This document shows positions 11,449 to 21,923 of a DNA stretch of 64,000 nt, piece after piece. The stretch's first letter is position 1. Each line of letters starts with the position of its first letter. Source of the stretch: Astropecten irregularis (taxonomy: Eukaryota; Echinodermata; Asteroidea; Paxillosida; Astropectinidae); the NCBI GenBank assembly GCA_963971285.1, contig OZ020259.1, positions 3,844,001-3,908,000 on the forward strand, read 5' to 3'. The notes beneath the pieces were generated by a model, which searched no databases, was not told where the DNA came from, and saw only the letters and a list, made by a program, of their open reading frames with translations. Position numbers and translations under genes: made by a program.

Positions 11449-11674
11449 GGATCCAATTTCATAGAGCTGCTTAGCACAAAAAATCGCTAAGCATGACATT
11501 TCTGCCTTAATAAACAAATTTCAATGTGTCGTGCATCACTTGTGATTGTTCTTTGGCTGTTGTTCGCTGACCATGAACATCAAATCGAATTTTCAATGGT
11601 GGTTTGTTTTATTGGGCAAGCCATTTTTGTGCTAAGCAGATGTTTGTGCTAAGCAGCTTTATGAAATTGGCTCA
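11449..11674. mobile_element. MITE, CCAATTTCATAAAGC ends
   Basis: Left GGATCCAATTTCATAGAGCTG matches the inverse of right CAGCTTTATGAAATTGGCTC. The interior (CATCACTTGTGATTGTTCTT, GGTGGTTTGTTTTATTGGGC) is shared with the element at 52872-53115. Confidence 0.75.
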
Positions 11675-12257
11675 TCAGATAATATTGACAGCGTGGAATT
11701 TTCAATAAATATTCTAATTCAGGGAGTATTCAAATTCATACTTTGGACCAAAATAATTCGTTTAAAATGTTTTTTTTCCGGATGACAGTTTAATAGCAAC
11801 ATGCGTTGACAATCTTTCTTCTGTTTAAATCGTTCTATTGAAATGACTGAAATTTTTGAGATTTATTCATTTGACATAAATAATTGATTGACTCACATAG
11901 TTCATGTTTTGTTTATGTTTTCAGATTGTTTTCATTCCTTGGTTATCTTTCTTTGGTGTTCATTTTTGTTGTTGAGCATGGTTTTGAAATATCTTCCTTT
12001 GTTTTGTTTTATTTATAAAGGACCCAACTCGGTTTTCATCCGAGTTTTTAGTGGCGAAATAATGATTGTACAATATACCGCCATAATACGAGAAACAGAA
12101 CAATGTATCATTATGAATTATCAATAAATATATTTTGTTTTATTTGAAGCACACTTCACTTTGTTTTCTTTATTACCTTTGTTTTTGCCACGCCTGGTTT
12201 TTATTATGATTTTGTTTTGCACCATTTTGAACGAATTTGACATAAGCACTAATTCTA

Positions 12258-12617
12258 GGAGTCCACTGAGCCGGCGCCAGTTGGTGCCAGTTCGCGCCAA
12301 TGCAATTTGCTGTGGCGCCTAGTGTCGCCAATAAGGTGCCTAGTGGGGTGCAGTGGCTCAAACTGCCTCCCAACTGGCTCGTGGTGGCCTGTAACGGCGG
12401 CAAAAATTGAATTTGGCGGCAAGAAAATTTCCAAAATGTTTGAAATTTTCGTCGCGCCACTTGCATCGAGCAATCAGCGCGAAGTGTCCACCATGTGGCA
12501 CCATATGGCGCAAACAATCCGCCACTGGAATGTAAATTGTAATAGCGCGCGCCAAGTTGCACCACTACGCGCCAATCACATAGGGCCTATCTTTAGCGCG
12601 AACTGGCACCAACTGTA
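12258..12617. mobile_element. Inverted-repeat element rich in GCGCC
   Basis: GCCAGTTGGTGCCAGTTCGC at the left is mirrored by GCGCGAACTGGCACCAACTG at the right. The interior has many GCGCCA/TGGCGC motifs, which produce several spurious open frames on both strands. Confidence 0.6.
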
Positions 12618-12663
12618 AGTCAAACCAACGCCCCCCTGTACGCATGGCGTACGCAGTGGTAAC

Positions 12664-12733
12664 GTAGTTGATATTTTTGCCCATGAATCTGTACTTCTTT
12701 GACAAAAACCAAAGTATGATACTACCTTTAAAG
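12664..12733. mobile_element. Family B solo end
   Basis: GATATTTTTGCCCATGAATC to GTATGATACTACCTTTAA; no matching left end nearby. It probably survives from a deleted copy. Confidence 0.65.
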
Positions 12734-13084
12734 TTTTTGTCTTGAGCTTGGTATACACTACACTGATAAAAGCTTCTGAAAAACTTTTGGAGCGCATTCC
12801 GGTTCTTCTAATTTTCCGTGTTACAAATAAATAAAAGTAAGAGGTCTCTTACTTTATAGTTATAGACTTCTTATGGTTTATAGACGAATGGGACCTGTCT
12901 CTCTTTTTCTGCTTTCCACATGCCACATGTATGATTTTGCTCCCCCTTTCACACACAATCGACACATTTTTCCCGAGACTGATGAAGCGCGCCCTCTTTT
13001 GGTCAAAGGTCTCCCATTGACTTTAATAGGGGCAAAGGTTGGTCAAAAGCAAAAGTACAAAGTTTCCGATCCGCTAATAAAATA

Positions 13085-13169
13085 ATGGTCATCTGCAAAT
13101 TTTATCAAAGAGGAGATTGTAAGTTCGGTGACAGATGCCGTAACGAACATCCAAGGGGCAGCTCATCAG
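13085..13169 (+). CDS. NUP42: NUP42 exon 1, CCCH zinc finger
   Basis: It encodes MVICKFYQRGDCKFGDRCRN and then EHPRGSSS, a C-x7-C-x5-C-x3-H zinc finger at the extreme N-terminus as in other NUP42 proteins. The donor CAG|GTAAAA leaves phase 1. It is too short to show in an ordinary ORF scan. Confidence 0.93.
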
Positions 13170-16100
13170 GTAAAATGCAACTAAGAACTCGTTCATCCTG
13201 AATTATAGCCCAATATTTAGGCCATACGTCCAGTTAAAAGTCGACAAAAGGAAAAGCGTTCTCGGCTGGCTCCAACTTTTGAACGTCTGCTGTGGGAGAC
13301 CGCGAGAGGGCGTTTTTAAACAAGAACAATAACTTTACATGTCGAAGTGAAGGCTTTATTTTGCTTCTTAGACTGCCCATGGAGGAAGTTGTGGTCTTAA
13401 ATCTTAACAACAGAATGATATTTCTGCCCTTGTTTAAAGTTGTTGCAAAGCTCCCTTTTGTTTGAACTTGGAGGAAGAGGATGTTATTTTGTCCGTGCGA
13501 TGCATGACGTGTCCGGCCCTTCTAAAAATCTTGCTGGTTTCACACATCCTTTTCGACCTCAGCGGGAAGTCCTCAATGTAAACATATAACCCCCAAGTCC
13601 ATGCTGAGATAATCCCTATAATCACTTAAATAAACAACCTGCTCTTGACCACCAACTCCAGAGTATGTTGCTGCCTAGCCCTAGGTTGCTGGAACTACTT
13701 TCTTAACCCTATGTATAGACACGACTTGAGCCAGGAGAACATTTTCCATCTGAAAATCATTACAAATAATAAAACACTTTGTAAAATGTTTGCCTTATGG
13801 ATAATGATCCCGAATTCATTTTTAGATATTTTTAACAATGAATTTAAGTTAAAGGTTGACTTCGGGGAGAAAATGTAGGTAGCAAAACAAATCGCTCACG
13901 CTAACCTCAGATTTGTGAAAACTTGTTACTGTTAGGGAGTGCCTTTATTAGGAGCCAAGCTTGTGCAGTTTTGACTAAAATATAAACCAAAAAACCGTCT
14001 GAAAAGGGTAAAATCGCGTCGAAAACGGATAACAAAAATAATATAAATAGACGACAAAACATTAGAAATAAAAAAAAAATTGAGATCGTAAAACTGTAAA
14101 ACGTTTGCCCTACAGTGATCGAGAATTTTTTGTTTTGTTTTTTAGTAATGAATAGTGAATTCAATCACATAATTACAACTTCGGACTTTGGAGAGAAACT
14201 GGTACTTTGGTAGCAAACAAAAATCACCTGTTAGCCTCCGATAGGTCTGTGAAAAGTTCAAATAAGACGTATATTTTGGCGTTCCTGTCGTTGCGATTTA
14301 ATCCACCGTCATAATGATCCTGCCATTTGCAAATTATAAGTACAGGCGAAATGAACATTCATATTGGGTTATGGAAGAAGATTTCCTTTACAGACAGCGA
14401 AACCAAAATTTAATGCCGAAAAGTGTCCGTCTAAATACATGTACTCGCGATCGTTTTGACTTCGAGTTCACCAGACACTGGGCACAAAATGTACGTACCA
14501 TGCGTGCAACAGAAGACTGGTTTTGCGATCGGGTGATCGTAACTTCAATGGCGACTCTAGAGGAGTCGAGAACTAGACTAGTAAACTTGCATCAGTCGAT
14601 ATCACGGACACCTCGACGGGACTTTTGCGAAGAGCGTTCGCTCGTGCACAACGTTTGGTAGATAATAATAGAATATCGGAACCTTAGAAGTACGTACGTG
14701 TTCACGCAGTGTTTACTTTTGCACATGGTCTGATTTATTGAGCAAATCGCAGTGCGTGTTTTAGAATAGTGAAAATAGTGCATTGCAAGGACTGAAGCAA
14801 GTTCAATCATTCCGACCACAAGCCTACATTGGGCACAGCACACACACCGCGTGGCATGGTTGCTGTGTTGGCACTGCATGCTGCATGCACCGTACGATCG
14901 AGATTGTGTGTGCCGTTGTGTGAGCTTTGTCGCCCGTATGCGCTGTGTAAGTTCTACGCTTTAGTGGTGTCCTTGTATATAGTTTGTTCCAAAACGATGT
15001 AGTTATGTTATAAAATACATGTAGATGAAATTTAAAGAATAAATGTATCCCATAGTACATACACTTACAGCCCATTCGTACTATTTTGTTCAATTTTACC
15101 GGCAGGACAGCCTACAATATTAATGCGCACGCAACGGTAGCCGACTAGCCGTACTCCAACACCGAAAAATAATCGTTCTCTGCCGTTCCATTATCGATTT
15201 TCACGGTTCAAAAACGAAAACCAAACAACTTTTTACAAATATAATTATTTTCATGTTCACACCAACTCATATCTCCATACGTTTTTAAAGAAATTTCACT
15301 AGGGACCATTCAGGCAGGATGGCCTTTCCTCAGTTATCAAACTCATTATTGGATTAGTGGTGATAACAATCTTAATCCCCCAGAGGCACTGCTAATTGCC
15401 CCTTCAAAAAAGTCCCAAAAGGATGCGTTGCGACCCGAGTTGAGGCCGGTTTACTCGGGTCTAGCTTAGATGGGGCGGACACGTAATGGAAAATCTATGA
15501 CTATGTTTTCCGACCAAATAGGCCTAACAGTTACCCAGTCCCAGACGATTACACCGAAGGGAAAGAATTCCACTGACGGCCATCACTTGTGGACCAACAG
15601 AGGGCGTTTTGTTACAAATGGCTACTGCTGCATTCGAAGTGTATAAATTGTAGGTCAAAAAAACCTGAAAATCTCACTTTTTAGATAAGCTACACCAGTT
15701 TTCACTCCTGAGATTGAAGTTCATCATGACTTGCATCAAATAAGTTAACTCTTGGAGGAAATAGGCCCCCTAACCCTGTTTCCGTCATGGCCGTCAGTGG
15801 AATTCTTTCCCATCGAAGTGTCAGCGTATCTGCCATTTTGTGTGGCTGTTCACAACACAAGATAGTGGAGCACGATCACACAAAATAGCGGACGCTCCGA
15901 CAGGATCGTCTGGGTTTGGGTCGGAAAATCTGGATCGATTTTCATCAAACGGAATGATCGTTCTCTGACATTCTGAGAAGAGATGAAGTGATTTTCAGGC
16001 CAATTTGTGATGTCATTGTTTGAGGACAATTTTGGCGCAAATGCCATGAAGGACAATGGGAGACTTTTGTAGAGTCGGTCTTGAGTCAACAGCGCACGCG

Positions 16101-19100
16101 CAAACCATGCTTGCGCAATTGTGAGCATGCGCGAGTTGTATTGCGCGTGCGTGCGCTGTTGACTCAAGACCGACTCTCCAAAAGTCTCCCATTTCTTCTG
16201 TGTTCAAATTTCAAATTCTATGGGATTTCTATTTTAACTTTGTCATGTTTCACAGGTGGAGGAGGAGGAGGTAACTATGGTTACGGAGGCGGTGACAGTT
16301 ACTATAACCCAAGAGGAGGAGGAGGCGGGGGTAGTGGGTACAATCAGGGAGGACAGCAAAGCACCAAGGGTAGGGGAGCCGGTACCGGGGGTTACGGCTA
16401 TGCCCAGCCGCAGTCGCAGTCAGGTTACCACAATCCCTACGTGTACCACAAAAACAATGTGGGAGGATTTGATGGACGTGGCGGTCGAGAGGGGGAGGCC
16501 AAGAAAGTGCACTTCAAGGATTCCTTTGGCACGAGTCAGAATCGGTTTGGCGCCCTCAGCAATGATCAGACTGGGCATCATGGGCAGAGCGAAAGGAACG
16601 ACAACATAAAAGAACATGAAATTCTGTAAGGAATCAGTTTTGGGTTGTTTCTTTTATATTTATAATTGTAAATTATATAATAATTATGTATAATTTTTTT
16701 AATGCCTTGTGTGACAGGGCTGGATTTCAAAAAGCACTGGCATTGATTTAGACTAGCAGGCTAGTCGTTGTAAGAAATACAAATACAGGATATTTGTTGA
16801 AGCTGAAGCTCAGTTTTCTTGTTCAAAACAGAGTATCAATTTCAAGCCTTAGCCAAAAGCATCTATATTGATACCCCTTACATTATTACTCTGGCTCTAT
16901 TTCGTTCATCTATCTTTATAATTTATAAAGATAGATGAACGAAATAGAGCTGGTGCCGAGGTTTGGAAATGACTCAAGGCGGAAGTTGAGCTCTGTTTGG
17001 TCTCGCGTTTCACTGGAACTTTCACCTTTTGATCCCTCTCACAGCGACGGCATCAAGAGTGACATGGAGGAATGGGAGGCCAGTAAAATGTGGCCTCTGT
17101 CCAGTTACAAGCCCAACAAGTCCCAAGGCCACATACCGGGCTTGGAGGACATTTCACCGGATGAGATCAGATATGTTGCTTACACCGCGGAAAAGGAGAA
17201 CAAGTTTGACCAGCACGTAAGCACGTAGATGACAGAGACAAATGGGAGACTTTGGAGAACCGGTCTCCAAGTCAACAGCGCACGCGCACGCAATTGTGAT
17301 CATGCGTACGTGTGTATGCACGTGAGCTGTTGACTTGAAGACCGGTTCTCCAAAGTCTCGCATTAGATTCCCCCTTTCCATCCTGCGACTGTGCGCAGCA
17401 TACCTAGGGCCACTGATTTTCCACGATCACGGAAAACGGACGGAATTCGCGGCATCAGATCATCAAAACGGAAAATGGATTTTTAGGATGACAACTTAAA
17501 ATTTTATTGATTAAACACATGATTTATCAAATTGATTGATTCCAATATGAAATGTGGATAATCGACTGAAGAGACAGCACGAAATGACTACTGCTGGAGG
17601 CCAGAAACCTTTCAGAACTGAGCAATATATCGTACGCAGTCGTGACACTTGTCACTGAAATACCCTTTTTAATGCACTGAATGTGCTGAAAAAAGTGAAA
17701 CATTTTTTTTCAGGATTATCCAAAATGGAATTTGCCCTTTTCTGAAACGGAAAACCACTGGCCCTACATACCGTAATCTTTGTTTTGTATTCTGTTAATT
17801 TCACAATATTTTTTCGATTTTTTAGAAAGCATCACTTGCATCAATCCTGGATATGTACAAGAGGCAAAAAAAATGTTCAGCCCGAAGCAGAATTAAAGAT
17901 TTTTCAAAATGAAATTTGCCCTTTTCTGAAACGGAAAATCACTGGCCGTACATACGTATCTTTTTTTAGTATTCTGTTAATTTCACAATATTTTTCGATT
18001 TTTTAGAAAGCATCACTTGCATCAGTCCTGGATATGTACAAGAGGCAAATAAATCAACTGAAGAAACCATCTCGAGAAGTAGCGTCTGAATTAGTGAGTT
18101 TCGTGTACCACTTTTTGGATTATTGATAACTGATCATAAGGCCTTTTCACACTGGTCAAATTTTTGGGTTGACGCGGGGTTGATGCAGGGTTGAAATCGA
18201 TGGCGATTCACACTAGAAAATTTTCAACCCCGCGGCAACCCCGAGATTGACTTCAATCAGGGTTGAGACTTTTTGCCCCAGGTTGAAACTTTCGCCCCGG
18301 GTTGAAAAAGGCAGTGTGAATTGAATCGGGTTGAGTTCGCCCTGGGTTGAAGGTGGGTTCGCGAGAGGCAAGTGTGAAACGACACTGGGTTGAACGCGGG
18401 GTTGAAAAAATCAAATTTCAACCCAGGGCGAGAATAAGTTCACCCCGGGTTGAGTTCGCCCCTGCTTGAAAGCTGCCAGTGTGAAAAGGCCTATAGATTT
18501 CACATGTTGTAAAATTAGCATACCGGTATTTATAATCATTATTATGCTCCCCTATTGTTCATCTGCCATCAAAAATGTCTGTCACTAAATTCTGTTTTGG
18601 GGGCCCAAATAAAGAAACAATAATTATTTCATTTTTACGGAGCTCCATGTGTGCCATTTCACTTTATCCAGATAACCGAAGCTCCATGAGTAGAGTGCTA
18701 TTTCACTTATCCGCATAATTTATCTCGCCAAGTCGATTTCTGGAGTGGTAAAAGTCGTCTTGTCTCAATAATTATCTCAACAAGATGACTTTGAATGAAA
18801 ACGAGAAGTCAACTTATCCTGACAATATCTGGCCAAGTCAACAAAATGAATCTAAAAAGTAGTCTTATATATCCTGATGATTAACCTCAGTTTTAGGAAG
18901 TCGTCTTTACAAGGTAAAATATCAGGACAAGTCGACTTCCTTCTTTCAGTAAGTCGTCTTGGCGAGATAAATCATACGGCAATATGAGAACTTCTTAGTT
19001 TGAACCAAGTCATCTCGCACGGATAAATTATCTTAATAAGTCGGTTTTTAGGGCTCAATAGACTTGGAGAGATATGAATGATGTGGTTATCTGGCGAAGT

Positions 19101-20482
19101 TGAATGGCACTCATGGAGCTCCATAGATTTTCTTCCTGTACCCAATAATTACCTTTTTCATCCCTGTTCCCTGGAACCAGCTTGTATCTCTACCTTTGGT
19201 CACTGTGCACCTCTTACCTACTCTCCACCACCCTTTGCCCCCCATTTCCCTGGTCACTCTGTTCCCCCTTTGTTCTGATCCTCTCATCCATTGATGAGTA
19301 CATGTACCGGTATCTTTACATGCATGTTCTTGTGCTCTGTCATATTTAGCCTTTGAGAAAGATCCTGCTATTGGATCGAAACATCAGGCCTTCCTCCTCC
19401 TATTCTCGAAGCATTGATTTCACTTATTGTTAATAGGGAATCTTTGAATTGTGAATTTGTATAAATTTGTTTATATTAGGTCAGTCTGTTTAGAGGAAAC
19501 CAAACTACAGGTGGCGTCTTGGGAAATATGGAGTCTCCACTGAAGATTCTTTACAGTGGGAGGTAAGAATAAAAGTACACATTTAGTGAGGGCCAAATTT
19601 CAAGGAGTTTCGGTTGAGCAAAGAAAATTTTACAAAACAAATGAGGCGATTTCATGGCTCTAATTTTTGCAAACATAGAGTTGGTGTTTCAGAACCTTTT
19701 TTAGAACATTGGCTGTGACCTTTTTATTTCCTCTGTAATCTGATTTGTTTCATCAGTTCAAAGTAAGAGTGTAACTGGTCCCAACTTCAAGGGAAGCTTT
19801 TGCAATTTTATGTCTTGTATTTGGCGAGGTTCACATTGAATACCTCCTAATGATGCTTTTGAAAGGTTTTGCTTTGAATTTCAAACGTCAGCATTTTTGC
19901 ATTTTCAGTGCTGCATCTGGAGGCACAAGTCAAGCTTTTGGATCTGGTGGCTTTGGAAGCTCATCAACTGGCTTCAGAAGCTCATCAACTGACTTTGGGA
20001 GCTCATCAACTGGCTTTGGTTCCATGTCTGCTTCCTCCAGCTCTTCAGGCATGGCTGGAACCAGTTTTGGGACTGCACCATCAGGGTTCTTCCGGCCTCA
20101 GGAGCAGAGCAGTAGTGGCACTGGACTCTTTGGAAAACCTGCTGCATCATCTGGAACATCGGGTACCGGGCTTTTTGGCAAACCAGTCGCTTCTGGTGGC
20201 AGCAGTGGGATTTCTGGAAGTAGCGGGAGGACTGGACTGTTTGGGAAGCCTGCTGCACCAGACACATCCGTTGGGAACTCTCAATCTAGTGCCTTTGGGG
20301 GCACACATGGTGGCTTTGGGAGCAGTCAGGGCGGACCCACACTCACACATGATGACACCAAGTCTGGTATCTACACTCCTCTGAGCGAGCTCACTCCAAA
20401 TGAATTAGAACAATTTCAGGCTTCAACCTTTACCATTGGAAGTGTGCCCACAAGACCCCCTCCATTGGAGCTGTGCAGATGA
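13085..20482 (+). CDS. NUP42: Nucleoporin NUP42 (NUPL2, CG1)
   Basis: NUP42 sits on the cytoplasmic face of the nuclear pore, where the family binds GLE1 and helps mRNA export by DDX19. Exons 13085-13169, 16256-16625, 17045-17216, 18007-18093, 19480-19562 and 19909-20482 give 456 aa; vertebrate NUP42 is slightly over 420. The order matches the family: a CCCH zinc finger (C4, C12, C18, H22), a Gly-rich linker (about 29-60), a middle domain with DMEEWEASKMWPLSSYKP and ISPDEIR (about 152-215, like the vertebrate DMEVWESS...FSVYSP and ISPEELR), a short coiled helix (about 210-238), an FG/GLFGKP repeat region (about 266-420) and a C-terminus ELEQFQ..TFTIG..P..PPPLEL. The start is the first ATG and places the zinc finger as in orthologues. 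The gene converges with the dehydrogenase at 21824. Its introns carry many MITEs and a partial duplication of exon 4. Confidence 0.95.
15559..15812. mobile_element. MITE, GGGAAAGAATTCCACTGACGG ends
   Basis: Left GGGAAAGAATTCCACTGACG is a near-perfect inverse of right GTCAGTGGAATTCTTTCCC. CGAAG flanks both sides and could be a target duplication. The same ends bound the longer element at 41309-42197. Confidence 0.8.
16055..16193. mobile_element. Family F hairpin MITE, copy 1
   Basis: Arms of about 30 bases (AATGGGAGACTTTTGTAGAG and its inverse CTCCAAAAGTCTCCCATT) enclose a run of alternating purine-pyrimidine (GCGCACGCGC, TGCGCGTGCGTGCGC). It lies in NUP42 intron 1, 62 bases before exon 2. 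Other copies are at 17241 and 32511. Confidence 0.85.
16256..16625 (+). CDS. NUP42: NUP42 exon 2, Gly-rich linker
   Basis: Acceptor TTTCACAG, donor ATTCT|GTAAGG. It is 370 bases, in from phase 1 and out to phase 2. It encodes poly-Gly/Tyr stretches (GGGGGGNYGYGGGDSYY) and then DSFGTSQNRFGALSNDQ, which parallels the vertebrate NPFASLSPDE segment. A stop follows directly if the donor is not used. Confidence 0.9.
16797..16960. mobile_element. Family A fragment ending in a perfect hairpin
   Basis: It carries AAGCTGAAGCTCAGTTTTC and the CAAAACAGAGTATCAATTTC core of family A and ends GTGCCGAGGTTTGGAAAT, close to the family A terminus GCCGAGGTTTGGAAAA. At 16894-16920 and 16924-16950 are two perfect 27-base inverted arms (GCTCTATTTCGTTCATCTAT...). 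It lies in NUP42 intron 2. Confidence 0.65.
17045..17216 (+). CDS. NUP42: NUP42 exon 3, middle domain
   Basis: The acceptor CCCTCTCACAG is strong and in phase 2, giving L-DGIKSDMEEWEASKMWPLS. The donor is CAC|GTAAGC. It encodes the segment best conserved with vertebrate NUP42 (DMExWE, Y.P, G..DISP.E.R). An open frame upstream from 16935 is intronic. Confidence 0.92.
17241..17364. mobile_element. Family F hairpin MITE, copy 2
   Basis: AATGGGAGACTTTGGAGAAC at the left mirrors GTTCTCCAAAGTCTCGCATT at the right, around GCGCACGCGCACGCAATTG. It starts 24 bases after NUP42 exon 3. Confidence 0.85.
17405..17768. mobile_element. MITE with TAGGGCCACTG ends
   Basis: Left TAGGGCCACTGATTTTCC and right GGAAAACCACTGGCCCTA are inverted repeats. 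The right end lies about 57 bases before the duplicated NUP42 exon-4 fragment and was copied with it (second right end near 17931-17955). Confidence 0.7.
17721..17870 (+). pseudogene. Truncated duplicate of NUP42 exon 4
   Basis: This 150-base block repeats at 17905-18054 (offset 184). It carries the acceptor TTTTTTAG and the first 14 codons of exon 4 (KASLASILDMYKRQ) with one V-to-I change, then runs into AAAAAAAATG with no donor. It looks like a dead pseudo-exon from a local tandem duplication. Confidence 0.85.
18007..18093 (+). CDS. NUP42: NUP42 exon 4
   Basis: 29 codons between TTTTTTAG and TTA|GTGAGT, phase 0 both ends. KASLASVLDMYKRQINQLKK parallels the vertebrate helix before the FG region. 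It is the intact copy of the tandem duplication. Confidence 0.92.
18137..18494. mobile_element. MITE with AAGGCCTTTTCACACTGG ends
   Basis: ATAAGGCCTTTTCACACTGG at the left is mirrored by CCAGTGTGAAAAGGCCTAT at the right. The interior is built from GGGTTGA/TCAACCC units in both orientations, so the RNA could fold extensively. It lies in NUP42 intron 4. Confidence 0.85.
18637..19125. mobile_element. MITE with GGAGCTCCATG ends
   Basis: Left CGGAGCTCCATGTGTGCCAT and right ATGGCACTCATGGAGCTCCA are inverted repeats of about 40 imperfect bases reaching AGATAACC/GGTTATCT. The interior repeats GACTT/AAGTCGTCTTG motifs. Confidence 0.75.
19480..19562 (+). CDS. NUP42: NUP42 exon 5
   Basis: 83 bases between TTATATTAG and GGGAG|GTAAGA, phase 0 in and 2 out. 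It encodes VSLFRGNQTTGGVLGNMESP and then LKILYSG. Confidence 0.9.
19909..20482 (+). CDS. NUP42: NUP42 exon 6, FG repeats and C-terminus
   Basis: Acceptor GCATTTTCAG, stop TGA 20480-20482. It encodes FG dipeptides, three GLFGKP repeats and the closing ELTPNELEQFQASTFTIGSV...PPPLEL motif, the NUP42 signature at the C-terminus. Confidence 0.95.
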
Positions 20483-21823
20483 CAAACCTTATAACCACAG
20501 CCATTTTTTTAAAGCCATGATACTCAAACAATCATTGAAAAACTCAAATTATTCGAACTGAAGCCAAGTTGTCGGTATCACCATAGAAATTATTGTTGTG
20601 ACATCACGTTTGTCATAGAAAACGGGACTGTTAAGCTTTTGAAGATTACCGGTAAGTCTGATTATTTTGTGAAGTTGATCGCAGGTGTACTGTTTCAAAC
20701 AGAAGTGGTACTTCTTAAAATGGACAATCAGCGGCCCTACAAACTGCCTGCAAGTGTTAAGATGCAAATATTACGAATGCTCAGCTTTATAAGGTAGTAT
20801 CATTCTTTGGTAGCATACCGAAACAGAAATCTTCAGAGAGTATAAAGATGGTGATGGTAGAAACATATCATTAAAATGTTTCTGCCTGAAATGCTGAATT
20901 TTTTACCAAATACAATTTTGATCTTTAAAACATAAAAAATAACGGTGAAAAGATTGGTTAAATACTGTGGCCGTTTTTCACTGTTGTCTCAAAAGGTGGG
21001 TATCTGAAAATTTCTCAGATGACTGTTATTGTATTTTCCTTGATATTTTTGCCCATGAATCTGCATTTCTTTAACAAAAATCAAAGTATGAATTTACCTT
21101 TAAAGATTTCACAACATATAAAAATTTATAACAGTCTTTTTCAGGAAACGTTTTTTCATAAATATCTTATTATGTCCAAAAACAAATCTGTAAGAGCACA
21201 TTGAAATAAATCGAGGTATTACATATTATTCAAAAGTTTATTTTGGAAATAATTGTACAAAACACAGACTGGAAATAGTACATATGTACAATTTTTGTAT
21301 GCGCCTAATTTTTTTTATAATTTTAAAATATTGACTTCATTTTGAAATTGTAATCATGGTTTATATGACAATTAGTAGCTAAATTTGCTAAATTAAAATA
21401 TTAAATGTACCCAAAATTATTTTCAAATTTCTTTCTTTATGAGTCACCATTCTGTGGCAGTGGGTATCTTTGCTCATTAACACGTATGGAGACCAGTCTC
21501 GTATGTCAGCGAAGGTTATGGCGACCATGGTACTTGGGGCGACATTTGGAGATCGCCAATAAACATCCTAGCTACCTCTTCAATACATATTTTTTACTTT
21601 CCAAATTTTAATATAAGACAGAGAATGCCCTCAATATGAACATATGTCAATTTGAAATTTCAAGCTCACTGGTTTGAAGGATGTTTAGAAATAGGTAAGT
21701 TAAGTTTTTTGCAGCACAACCCTATGGAAATCTCACCCTAAAACGCAATATATAGTTATATGTTATATATTACTATTATTACATGTAATAAATATTACAT
21801 TGAAATTATATTATATTGAAACT
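20483..21823. other. 3' regions between NUP42 and the dehydrogenase
   Basis: The two genes converge here. A family B element fills 20791-21105. AATAAA at 21205-21210 (+) could be a NUP42 polyadenylation signal, and TTTATT near 21238 could serve the minus-strand gene; both are guesses. No other gene is seen. Confidence 0.6.
20791..21105. mobile_element. Family B element
   Basis: It runs from AAGGTAGTATCATTCTTTGG to GTATGAATTTACCTTTAA with the shared blocks GATGGTGATGGTAGAAACAT and CCCATGAATCTGCATTTCTT. Confidence 0.8.
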
Positions 21824-21923
21824 TCACAGTAGACTGGTTCGTCTGGCGCCTTTGATGTTCTTCATGATGTCCATACCGGTGGAGAAATCGACCATTGCGC
21901 TGAATGCAGAGACTGGCAAAATT
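21824..21923 (-). CDS. SDR16C-like gene, exon 6 (last)
   Basis: Minus-strand acceptor TTTCTTCTTCAG, stop TGA at 21826-21824. It encodes the hydrophobic ILPVSAFSAMVDFSTGMDIM and a basic end (KNIKGARRTSLL), like the DHRS3 tail. Confidence 0.9.

Larger units (their letters stand above)
10486..13084. other. Intergenic, between unrecognised gene and NUP42
   Basis: No supported gene. It holds a hAT-like MITE, two family B end fragments, an ATTTCAT-ended MITE and a GCGCC-rich inverted-repeat element, each listed. Presumed NUP42 promoter sequence lies before 13085; I see no clear TATA box. Confidence 0.7.
13170..16255. other. NUP42 intron 1
   Basis: About 3.1 kb. It contains a diverged duplication (about 13780-13925 and 14095-14245, offset about 315), an unsupported 115-codon open frame at 14314-14661, a MITE at 15559 and a family F hairpin element ending 62 bases before exon 2. 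Confidence 0.7.

Noticed and set aside
14314-14661. 115-codon open frame in NUP42 intron 1
   Set aside because: No recognisable motif, no splice partners and ordinary intronic composition; it could be chance.
16935-17044. NUP42 exon 3 starting inside a family A element (exonised transposon)
   Set aside because: Acceptors at 16961 and 16979 are also in phase, but lack a pyrimidine tract; CCCTCTCACAG at 17044 is far better and joins directly to the conserved GIKSDMEEWE segment.
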